Assembly: GCA_020848745.1 (NCBI GenBank)
Contig: JADLHM010000030.1
Span: 1-50,498 of the forward strand
Length of the DNA: 50,498 bases
Source of the DNA: Deltaproteobacteria bacterium
GTDB lineage: Bacteria; Desulfobacterota; Binatia; UTPRO1
Direction: 5' to 3'
This document shows positions 7,201-14,441 of the stretch, in pieces. A program made the position numbers and the translations under genes. How positions within the stretch are numbered: the stretch's first letter is position 1; the number at the start of each line of letters is the position of its first letter. Under the pieces are notes generated by a model that worked only from the letters and a program-made list of their open reading frames with translations, was not told the origin of the DNA and did no database searches.

Positions 7201-9805
7201 GGCACGGGAGGCCGCGGTCGCCGCGCGCCGGGCCGCCGAGCTCGCCGGGTCCGACGACGAAGCGGCCGGCGCCGCCGAGAAGTCGTTCGCCAACGCCGAG
7301 CACCGGCGCGGCGAAGGAAAGCGCGCCGCCGCGGCGATCGCGTTCCGCAAGGCGGCCGAAGGCTACCGAGTGGCGGGCGAGGCCCGCGCGGCCGCGGCGC
7401 GCGCGGCCGAGAAAGACGCCGAGGCCGCGCGCGCCGAGGCCGACGAGGCCGCGGCGAGCGCGCATGCCGCCGACGAGCACCGCGCCGCGCTCGGTGCGCT
7501 CGAAGGCGCCGCGCGGGCCTTCGCCGCCGGCCGCTTCGCCGAGGCCGAGCGGGAGTTCCTGGAGGCGGCACGCGGACTGCGCACGGCTGCGAAGACCGCG
7601 ACCCGCGAGCAGAAGCGCGCGGGCGCGCTCGCCGCCCGCGCCGCCGCCCGCGCCGCCGGGGACGAGGCGAAAGCGGCGCGCGCCGCTGAGCTCGCCACCG
7701 CCGAGCTCGAGAAGGCCGTCGCGGCGTTCACCGCGGGCGAGCGCGCCCTCGAGGGCGAGGACTACGCGGGGAGCGCAGGTCACTTCACGAGAGCGCGTGA
7801 CGCGTTCGGCGGCGCGCGCGACGCCGCGATCCGCGCCGCCGCCGAGCGCCAGGCACGCGAGGCGCGCGCGCGCGTCGAGACGCTCCGCGCGACGCGCGCT
7901 CCCGCCGCCACCGGGTTCTTCGCCCGCCGCAAGCTCGCGAAGGCGGATGCGGCGCTCGCTCGCGGCACCGCCGCCGGCGCGAGCGGCGACTTCGCGGGCG
8001 CGGCGGCCGCATACACCGACGCCGCGCAGCTCTTCGAGGCGATGCCCGCGGCGGCGGCTCCGCCCGCCGCCGCGCCGCAGCCGGTCGCGGCCCCACCCGC
8101 CGGCAAGAAGGCCAAGCGATCCGCGCCACCCTCGGAGGCGACCTCCGTCGTCGCCGCCCCCGCGCTCGGCGAAGCGACCGCGATCGCCAGCGCGCCGGCG
8201 CGCGCAGGAGCGACCCTCGCCGCGAGCGAGGCAACGTCCCTCGCGACTCCTTCCGACGCGGCCACGCTCGTGGGACGCCAGATGCCCGCCCCGGCACCCG
8301 CGCGCGGGCTCCCGGTGGCGTGGATCGGAGCCGGCGCCGCCGGCGTCGCGCTGCTCGCCGGTGTATGGCTCATGCGGAGCGGCTCCACGGACACCACGAC
8401 GACGCCCGCGATCCCGCCGAAGGTCGCCGCGAAGACCGACGTGGAGCCGCAGAAGAAGACCGAGGTCGCGCCGCCCGCGCCCCCGCAGGAGGTCGTGCAG
8501 CAGCGCGAGCCGCCGCCGCCCGCCGCGACGGCCGCGCCCCAGCAGGTCGCCAAGGCCGAGCCTCCACCGCCGCCACCGCCCGCGCCGCGCATCGCGAGCT
8601 TCGAGCCCGCGACGACGCGCGTCGAGCCCGCGAGCGACACCCAGCCGTTTCGCATCGCTCTCGCGGACCCGGCCGGCGCCACCTACGTCTGGTCGGTCGA
8701 CGGCAGGGTCGTGAGCGACGCGACCGCCGCCAGCGCCACGATCTCCGCCAAGGAGAAGCCGCAGCGGGTCGAGGTGACCGCGCGCACGGCGGGCGGCGAG
8801 GCGCGCCAGCAGTGGGAGCTCGCGGCGCTCTCGCCGCTCCCGCCGCCCGAGGCCCCGACCGCGCCCGTGATCAGCGGCTTCGAGCCGCGCGGCAAGACGC
8901 TGCAGCTCGCACCCGGCAAGAGCACGCGTTTCAAGGTGACCGCCAAGGGCGCCGGCGGCGCGCCGCTCCGCTACGCCTGGTCGGTCGACGAGAAGACCGC
9001 CGGCGGCAACACGCCGACCTTCGACTTCAGCGCCGCCGACGACGAAGAGGGCACGACGCACGAGGTGCGCGCCGAGGTGACGAACGGCGACGGCCCGGCG
9101 GCCCTGACCGCATGGACGGTCACGGTGCCGAACGCGCCGGTCACCATCACCCGCCACGTCCCGGCGCCGGCCGAGGTCGTCGCCGACCTCGGCGACACGA
9201 CCGACTTCAGCGTCGAAGCGCGCGCGGGACGCGCCCCGGCGAGCGAGCTCTCCTACGTCTGGACCGTCAACAAGCGGGCGGCCGAAGGCGCGGCCGGCCC
9301 GCGCTTCACGTACCGCCCGGAGCATGGGGGCAGCGCCGACGTCGAGGTCCGCGTCGAGGCGCCCGACCGCACCGCCGCCGTCCGCCGCTGGACCGTGCGG
9401 GCACGCGAGCCGGAGCCCGCGGCCGTCCCGACCCAGCTCGCCGCCCTGCCGCCGCGCGCCGCCCCGACGCCGGTCGCGCCGCGCGCCGGCGGCGATCCGC
9501 GGCGGGAGCTCGAGAGCTGGATCGCCGCCTACCGCGACGCCTACCAGCAGAAGAACGTCGACCGGCTGGTCGCGCTCGGCGTGCTGAAACCCGAGAACCG
9601 CGGCAAGCTCGCCGACGCGCTGAACGACCTGAACGACCTCGAGGTGCGGATCGGCACGAGCTCGATCGACGTGCAGGGACCCGACAGCGCAGTCGTGACG
9701 CTGACGCGCGAGGACAGCTTCGACGCCGGGGGGCGACGCCAGACCCAGTCCATCAACATCAGGAAAAGCCTCCGCAAAGTGAACGGCTCGTGGGTCGCGC
9801 AATGA
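4277..9805 (+). CDS. Giant transmembrane Ser/Thr protein kinase with coiled-coil repeats and Ig-like domains
   Basis: An 1842-aa protein starting at a GTG that overlaps the phosphatase stop. The frame is open further upstream, but the kinase fold begins directly at this start. Residues 1-290 form a PknB-type kinase with glycine loop GQGGMG, Lys36, catalytic HRDIKPVN (Asp133), DFG at 152-154 and an APEQ motif. Residues ~320-1270 are extremely Ala/Glu/Arg-rich helix with duplicated segments (compare ~448-510 and ~600-660, both ending AAGELTRVR.LLP). A Pro/Ala stretch precedes a single membrane segment at ~1345-1366. Outside, a Pro-rich linker leads to three beta-sandwich, PKD/Ig-like domains with YVWSVDG, YAWSVDE and YVWTVNK. 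A last ~100-residue domain (RRELESWIAAYRDAYQQKN...) looks like an NTF2/SnoaL-type fold. It probably senses envelope signals; the ligand is unknown. Confidence 0.93.
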   Translation: MKISARYEVLGLLGQGGMGVVYHVRDTTRGRENALKTLAPGRSEDIVERFLTEAQLMFRLEHDNIVRVYDFGKDGETYFLTMELIRGKNLRQLLNARQNKGFPLAEVIRMGIQAADALNYAHSQKPEAVVHRDIKPVNIMIEEETGRVVVTDFGIAKLMADAGGGETQIGNAPTHTVFAGTVPYSAPEQFLAAGGGRRLDARVDIYALGIVLYEIYTGRHFFAGLSAEEVEQHHRSIESGACPVTRAHACDHKITNLPDTPPAVIRVLEKAIARDRHERYKTAAELLADLQACAAVESVQAVVTAREAAEAAGALDASPTDFRRGGELEQEAKAAQERGDHAKAGELYRNALQAYGVASSQANERRAQRAAQQAKTAMQIVAQEATERDIAALAPDAMKQAAQLVAAAEASAAQGQHEQATAQFRQAEEAFRAALATARQASARKAIEDEMPALRAAREAAEQADAATLAADAFAAAVREQLRLEEALAAGELTRVRELLPKVRDGFASAGEEANRRLHQSVDEARAAMRAAAAEAGAAGAAKSAKAACIEAEALAGAAEKLVERGQLELAVAQLGRATDAYRAATAAAVRAGEREILAGEIPAVQAARAQAESAGAATLAADVFGAAARAQTELEAALAAGELTRVRTLLPTVGEGFAAAQQSAIAARASRAAVEARATMAAARDGALAARAEQLVPDALTKARAREGDAGAAEEKQQWERAAQLYRDAAKAFEEVRAAALRRAEEERLAAGRVEARNAMEAARARAKNAGARQHATALLEEADALAKQAGDAANDAAGMEAAAGDYARATERYDAATTAAERVVRRQELQETLAAVEEAKRQALDAGAGQNPEFAAAADELAAAERALAADELSLVVSSAAAARDRFSAAKSAVERAKTEAAADAALADVAAASAEAREAGAESAAAMTWARALERQKEALARRHDGDCDGVLPLAAESEQGFDAALDETVGAAREAAVAARRAAELAGSDDEAAGAAEKSFANAEHRRGEGKRAAAAIAFRKAAEGYRVAGEARAAAARAAEKDAEAARAEADEAAASAHAADEHRAALGALEGAARAFAAGRFAEAEREFLEAARGLRTAAKTATREQKRAGALAARAAARAAGDEAKAARAAELATAELEKAVAAFTAGERALEGEDYAGSAGHFTRARDAFGGARDAAIRAAAERQAREARARVETLRATRAPAATGFFARRKLAKADAALARGTAAGASGDFAGAAAAYTDAAQLFEAMPAAAAPPAAAPQPVAAPPAGKKAKRSAPPSEATSVVAAPALGEATAIASAPARAGATLAASEATSLATPSDAATLVGRQMPAPAPARGLPVAWIGAGAAGVALLAGVWLMRSGSTDTTTTPAIPPKVAAKTDVEPQKKTEVAPPAPPQEVVQQREPPPPAATAAPQQVAKAEPPPPPPPAPRIASFEPATTRVEPASDTQPFRIALADPAGATYVWSVDGRVVSDATAASATISAKEKPQRVEVTARTAGGEARQQWELAALSPLPPPEAPTAPVISGFEPRGKTLQLAPGKSTRFKVTAKGAGGAPLRYAWSVDEKTAGGNTPTFDFSAADDEEGTTHEVRAEVTNGDGPAALTAWTVTVPNAPVTITRHVPAPAEVVADLGDTTDFSVEARAGRAPASELSYVWTVNKRAAEGAAGPRFTYRPEHGGSADVEVRVEAPDRTAAVRRWTVRAREPEPAAVPTQLAALPPRAAPTPVAPRAGGDPRRELESWIAAYRDAYQQKNVDRLVALGVLKPENRGKLADALNDLNDLEVRIGTSSIDVQGPDSAVVTLTREDSFDAGGRRQTQSINIRKSLRKVNGSWVAQ

Positions 9806-10422
9806 AACGGCGTATGTTAACGGCAGTCGGCATGGCGCGGCGAGCGGGGGGCGGCCGGGGGGCGGCGTACGCCGGGGCGGGAGCGATGCTCCTCGGCGTA
9901 GCGCTCGGGAACGCGGTCGGCGTACGGCCCGCCGACGCGACGATGGTCGCGAGCATGAGCACCGCCACGCAAGCGACCGCCGCGGACCGCATCTTCGTCG
10001 GAACCGTGGCGTCCGTCCTGAGCCGCCGGAAAGCCTCGCACCCGCGGTATTTCGAAACCGTCGTCCGCTTCACGGTCGAGGAGACGGTCGCCGGCGCCAT
10101 CCCGGCGAACGTCGAACTCGCCTACTCCGGCGGCGAGGTGGACGGCATCCGGCAACGGGTCGACGGCATGCCGGAGCTCGCGGTCGGCGAGCGCTACGTG
10201 GTGCTGCTCGAGCCCGAGCAGTCGCCGCCGCTCGCGAGCCCGTTCGTCGGCTTCAACCAGGGGCTCTACCGCGTCGTCGGCGAGAGCCGCGCGAGCGCAG
10301 TCGTCCGCGACCGCGCGGGGCACGCGCTCACGAGCGACGCCCTGCCCGCCGGCAGCCGTGGCGCTGGCGGCGATCCCGCGCTCGACGCCTTCCTCGACAC
10401 CCTGCGGGCCGCTCGCAAGTGA
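9802..10422 (+). CDS. Exported protein of a family found beside matrixin proteases
   Basis: A 206-aa product whose ATG overlaps the kinase stop (ATGA). A signal peptide or membrane anchor covers residues ~20-45 (YAGAGAMLLGVALGNAVG). The mature part runs ATMVASMSTATQATAADRIFVGTV, then FTVEETVAGAI, GGEVDGIRQRVDGMPELAVGERYVVLLE and GLYRVV. I recognise this layout from uncharacterised exported proteins often encoded next to zinc metalloproteases in deltaproteobacteria-like genomes, but I know of no biochemical function. The next gene, a matrixin-type protease, overlaps its stop by 4 bp, which suggests joint work, for example as chaperone, inhibitor or recruiting partner. That role is inference. 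Confidence 0.82.
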   Translation: MKRRMLTAVGMARRAGGGRGAAYAGAGAMLLGVALGNAVGVRPADATMVASMSTATQATAADRIFVGTVASVLSRRKASHPRYFETVVRFTVEETVAGAIPANVELAYSGGEVDGIRQRVDGMPELAVGERYVVLLEPEQSPPLASPFVGFNQGLYRVVGESRASAVVRDRAGHALTSDALPAGSRGAGGDPALDAFLDTLRAARK

Positions 10423-11345
10423 CCGCCCTCCGCCGTCTCGGCCTCGCGATGCTCGCCTGCGCCGGCCTCGCCGCGCCGGCCGCCGCCCAGACGTGCCCCG
10501 TCGTCCCGGACGACGTCTTCGCGTTCATCAACGCCGGAAGCGACGAGTGCCCGGCGAGCCCGGAGGTCTTCTGGACGGACGCGGCCGTGCCGTACGACTG
10601 CAGCTTCTTCGCGGACGAGGCCAACGGGATCGACTGCAGCGGCGACGCGGGCACCTGCATCGCGCTCTGCAAGGACGCCGCGAACGCCTGGAACGCCGAC
10701 CTGCCGGGCCGCTTCACGTTCGTCGACGCCGACGACACGGTGACCTTCTGCGACACCGAGGACGGCAAGGTCTCGATCGGCGGCACGACGACGCTCTGCG
10801 ACGGAACCACGTACGGCAGCCGGGTGCTCGCGGTGACGCTCAGCATCTTCTTCAGCGGCGGCCCGCAAGCGGGGCAGCTGATCGACGCCAACATCACGGT
10901 CAACCAGGCCTTCCAGTTCTCGCAGCCCGGCTTCCAGGCGACGCTCGCCCACGAGCTCGGCCACGCTCTCGGGCTCTCCCACCCCGATCAGTGCGGCGAC
11001 GACTTCAACGTGCTCATGCGCTCCGCGTCCCTCTTCACGCCCCAGAGCAACTGCTTCGTGCGCGACCCGACGACCGCCGACGTCCGGGGAGCCGAGCGCA
11101 TCTACCCGGTCGTGAACCCGACGCCGACCCCGAACCCCACCCCGGGAATCTGCGGCGATGCGGATCTCAGCGGCGCGGTCACCGTCACCGACGGGGTCCA
11201 GGTGTTGCGCGCTGCGGCCGGACTCTCGAGCGACTGCACCGCCGCGCGCTGCGACGTCGACTCCAGCGGCGCCATCACGGTCACCGACGGCGTGAACGTG
11301 CTGCGCAACGCCGCCGGGCTCTCGTCGATTTCGACCTGCCCCTGA
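10419..11345 (+). CDS. Secreted matrixin-type zinc metalloprotease with C-terminal dockerin-like module
   Basis: A 308-aa protein starting at GTG in a GTGA overlap with the previous stop. A signal peptide ends at AAAQT. The catalytic region contains the full metzincin motif HELGHALGLSH (His178, Glu179, His182, His188), followed by NVLMRSAS as the Met-turn-like segment. Several Cys pairs (FCDTEDGK, TLCDGTTY) indicate an extracytoplasmic location. A Pro/Thr linker (NPTPTPNPTPG) leads to two dockerin-like calcium loops, DADLSGAVTVTD and DVDSSGAITVTD, with GVQVLRAAAGL and GVNVLRNAAGL. The catalytic domain should cleave extracellular proteins or peptides. The dockerin-like tail may anchor it to a cohesin-type partner such as the lipoprotein at the window start. 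It is the last gene of the phosphatase-kinase operon. Confidence 0.92.
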   Translation: MTALRRLGLAMLACAGLAAPAAAQTCPVVPDDVFAFINAGSDECPASPEVFWTDAAVPYDCSFFADEANGIDCSGDAGTCIALCKDAANAWNADLPGRFTFVDADDTVTFCDTEDGKVSIGGTTTLCDGTTYGSRVLAVTLSIFFSGGPQAGQLIDANITVNQAFQFSQPGFQATLAHELGHALGLSHPDQCGDDFNVLMRSASLFTPQSNCFVRDPTTADVRGAERIYPVVNPTPTPNPTPGICGDADLSGAVTVTDGVQVLRAAAGLSSDCTAARCDVDSSGAITVTDGVNVLRNAAGLSSISTCP

Positions 11346-11486
11346 GCCGTTTTTGTCCGTCCGCCCACCCCCGCGACCGTAACGCCCCTGTATCTTTGGG
11401 TCGCGCTTAGGCATCATGGCGACGCGTGACGCGGATGGACCGCGTCGGGAGCACCGCGCGCCGCTCGGATGCTCGGGAGGGTGATG

Positions 11487-14441
11487 ATGGCGAATCCGCT
11501 GGTCGAGCTGCAGCGTCTCGGACAGTCCCCCTGGCACGACAACATCAGTCGCGGCCTGCTCACGTCGGGGAAGCTCAAAAAGATGGTCGCCGCGGGCGAC
11601 ATCACCGGGCTCACCTCCAACCCGACGATCTTCGAGCAAGCCGTCGCGCAGAGCGACGACTACGACGAAGGCATCCGCATCCTCGCCCGCAAGGGCAAGA
11701 ACGCCGAGGACATTTTCGACGCGCTCGCGATCGAGGACATCCGGGCCGCCGCCGACGTGTTCGCGCCGGTCTACAAGCGCACCGGCGGCGCCGACGGCTA
11801 CGTCAGCATCGAGGTCGCGCCGAAGTTCGCCGCCGACACCGAGGCGACCGTCAAGGAAGCGCAGCGCCTTTGGAAGACCGTCGCCCGTCCGAACCTCATG
11901 GTGAAGATCCCGGCGACGCGCGAAGGCGTCCCCGCGATCGAGCGCTGCATCGCCGACGGCCTCAATATCAACGTGACCCTCATCTTCTCCCTCGAGCGCT
12001 ACGACGAGGTCATGGACGCCTACCTCCGCGGCCTCGCGAAGCGCGCCGCCGCGAAGAAGCCGATCGACAAGATCGCGTCCGTCGCGAGCTTCTTCGTGAG
12101 CCGCGTCGACACCGCGGTCGACAAGCAGATCGAGCAGAAGATCAGCCAGAGCGGCCCCGACCAGCAGGCGCAATTGAGGCAGCTCGTCGGCAAGGCGGCG
12201 ATCGCCAACGCCAAGCTCGCGTACGCCGCCTTCCGGAAGAAGTTCGCCGGGGAACGCTGGCAGACCCTCGCGGCGAAGGGCGCGCGCCTGCAGCGGCCGC
12301 TCTGGGCGAGCACCTCGACCAAGAACCCGTCCTACCCCGACGTCTACTACGTCGAGGCGCTCGTCGGTCCCGACACCGTCGACACGATGCCGCCCGCGAC
12401 CATCGTCGCGTACAAGGACCACGGGAAGCCCGCGCCGCGCCTCGCGGCGGGCATGGAAGCGGCGGCGGCCGTCCTCCGGCGCATCGAGGACGCCGGCATC
12501 AGCATGGACGCCGTCACCCGCAAGCTCGAGGCCGACGGCGTCGCGTCGTTCGCGAAGTCGTTCGAATCGCTGATCGCCGTCGTGTCGGCGGCGCGCGAGG
12601 CGCTCCTCCTCACCGACCTCACCCTGGCGAAGCTCGGCGCGTCGGACCGGGCGGTGCGGGCGACCCTCGCCAAGATGGACGAGGCGAAGCTCCCCGAGCG
12701 CCTCTGGAAGCAGGACCCGACGCTCTGGAAGGCGGACGACCCCGCGCACCAGGCCGAGATCAAGATCCGCATGGGCTGGATCGACGTCGCCGACCTGATG
12801 CTCGGCGAGATCGACGAGCTCACCGCCTTCGCGGACGAGATCCGCAAAGCCGGCTTCACCCGCGCGGTCCTCTGCGGCATGGGCGGCTCGTCGCTCGCTC
12901 CCGAGGTGCTGCGACGGACCTTCGGCGTCGCCAAGGGATACCTCGACGTCCAGGTGCTCGATTCGACCGATCCGGCCGCCGTCGCGACGCTCGAGCGCTG
13001 GAGCGATCCCGCCAAGACGCTCTACATCGTCTCGTCGAAATCGGGCGGCACGACCGAGCCGAACGTCTTCTTCCAGTATTTCTACGATCGCGTCCGCGCG
13101 GCCCGCGGCGATCAGGCCGGGCAGCACTTCGTCGCGATCACCGATCCGGGCACCAAGATGGAGGCGCGCGCCCGCGAGCACGGCTTCCGCCGCATCTTCC
13201 TCGCCCGGCCGGAGATCGGCGGACGGTACTCCGCGCTCTCGCACTTCGGGCTCGTGCCGGCGGCCCTCATGGGCATCGACGTCGCGAAGCTCCTGCAGCG
13301 CGCCAAGCGTATGATGCTCGCCTGCGGCGCGACCGTCCCGGCGTCGCAAAATCCCGGACTCTACCTCGGGGCCGTGATCGGCACGCTCGCCAAGGCGGGT
13401 CGCGACAAGCTCACGTTCGTGATCGACAGGAAGCTCGATACCTTCGGCTACTGGACCGAGCAGCTGATCGCCGAGTCCACGGGCAAGGAGGGCACCGGCA
13501 TCGTCCCCGTCGAGGGCGAGCCCGTCGGCCGCCCCGATGCGTACGGCAAGGATCGCGTGTTCGCCTACGTCCGGCTCGACGGCGGCCAGGAGCGCGCCGT
13601 GCAGGGGCTCATCCGCGGCGGCCATCCCGTCGTCGCGTTCCGCCTGAAGGACGCCTACGACCTCGGCGGCGAGTTCCTGCGCTGGGAGATCGCGACCGCC
13701 GCCGCCGGCTGGGTCCTCGGCATCGACCCGTTCGATCAGCCGAACGTGCAGGAGTCGAAGGACAACACCGTGCGCCTGCTGAAGGAGTATCAGGAGAGCG
13801 GCGCCCTCCCCGACCCGGGCGGCATCGTGTCGGCGAATGCCACCGACTTCGCCCGCCGGCTCGAGGCGCATCTGCGGCAGATACGCAAAGGCGACTACGT
13901 GGCGGTCACCGCGTACGTCGAGCGCACCGGCGAGCGCGAGCAGGTCCTGCGGCAGATCCGGTCCGCGCTACGCGACCGCTTCAAGGTCGCGACCACCGTC
14001 GGCTACGGGCCGCGCTTCCTGCACTCGACGGGACAGCTCCACAAGGGCGGCGCCGCCAACGGCGTCTTCATCCAGCTCTCGGCGGAGCCCGCCGAGGATC
14101 TGGCGATCCCCGGCGAGACGTTCAGCTTCGGGACGCTCGAGGCGGCGCAGGCGCTCGGCGACTACCAGTCGCTCGCGTCGCGCGGCCGGCGGGCGCTCCG
14201 CGTCTCGCTCGGCGTCGACATCGACCTCGGCATGCGGACGATCCTCGCCGTCGTCGCGGACGACGGGCGGAGACGGAGCGCGGCGACCGCGAAGAGGAAG
14301 CCCGCGAAGCCGAAGGCCAAGGCGAAACCGGCGCGCGCCAAGCCGGTGAAGACGAAACGATCCACGGCGCGCGTGGCCAAGAAGAAGCCTGCCTCCAGGA
14401 TCGGGACGGCGCGCCGCACGCGCGCGCGGCGGGGTCGATGA
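11487..14441 (+). CDS. tal-pgi: Bifunctional transaldolase / phosphoglucose isomerase
   Basis: A 984-aa fusion linking the pentose phosphate pathway with glycolysis. The start was chosen at the second of two adjacent ATGs, 6 nt after GGGAGGG; the ATG at 11484 or the one at 11469 is also possible. Residues 1-370 are transaldolase (TSNPTIFEQA, LMVKIPAT with Schiff-base Lys140, NVTLIFSLERY, SFFVSRVDT). From ~430 on, a phosphoglucose isomerase follows with paired SIS domains (CGMGGSSLAPE, VSSKSGGTTEPN, LARPEIGGRYSALSHFGL). Residues ~926-984 are an unusual basic tail of KPAK/KPKAKAKPARAK repeats resembling histone H1-like sequences. The stop overlaps the zwf start by 4 bp. Tal-Pgi fusions are known; the basic tail is the oddity. 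Confidence 0.96.
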   Translation: MANPLVELQRLGQSPWHDNISRGLLTSGKLKKMVAAGDITGLTSNPTIFEQAVAQSDDYDEGIRILARKGKNAEDIFDALAIEDIRAAADVFAPVYKRTGGADGYVSIEVAPKFAADTEATVKEAQRLWKTVARPNLMVKIPATREGVPAIERCIADGLNINVTLIFSLERYDEVMDAYLRGLAKRAAAKKPIDKIASVASFFVSRVDTAVDKQIEQKISQSGPDQQAQLRQLVGKAAIANAKLAYAAFRKKFAGERWQTLAAKGARLQRPLWASTSTKNPSYPDVYYVEALVGPDTVDTMPPATIVAYKDHGKPAPRLAAGMEAAAAVLRRIEDAGISMDAVTRKLEADGVASFAKSFESLIAVVSAAREALLLTDLTLAKLGASDRAVRATLAKMDEAKLPERLWKQDPTLWKADDPAHQAEIKIRMGWIDVADLMLGEIDELTAFADEIRKAGFTRAVLCGMGGSSLAPEVLRRTFGVAKGYLDVQVLDSTDPAAVATLERWSDPAKTLYIVSSKSGGTTEPNVFFQYFYDRVRAARGDQAGQHFVAITDPGTKMEARAREHGFRRIFLARPEIGGRYSALSHFGLVPAALMGIDVAKLLQRAKRMMLACGATVPASQNPGLYLGAVIGTLAKAGRDKLTFVIDRKLDTFGYWTEQLIAESTGKEGTGIVPVEGEPVGRPDAYGKDRVFAYVRLDGGQERAVQGLIRGGHPVVAFRLKDAYDLGGEFLRWEIATAAAGWVLGIDPFDQPNVQESKDNTVRLLKEYQESGALPDPGGIVSANATDFARRLEAHLRQIRKGDYVAVTAYVERTGEREQVLRQIRSALRDRFKVATTVGYGPRFLHSTGQLHKGGAANGVFIQLSAEPAEDLAIPGETFSFGTLEAAQALGDYQSLASRGRRALRVSLGVDIDLGMRTILAVVADDGRRRSAATAKRKPAKPKAKAKPARAKPVKTKRSTARVAKKKPASRIGTARRTRARRGR

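Noticed and set aside
6227-9802. Long open frame antisense to the kinase gene
   Set aside because: Arg/Gly-rich shadow caused by GC-rich third positions; no ribosome site and the sense frame is clearly the kinase.
10266-13871. 1200-codon open frame antisense to the protease and tal-pgi
   Set aside because: Shadow of two well-identified genes; low-complexity Arg/Gly/Val composition.
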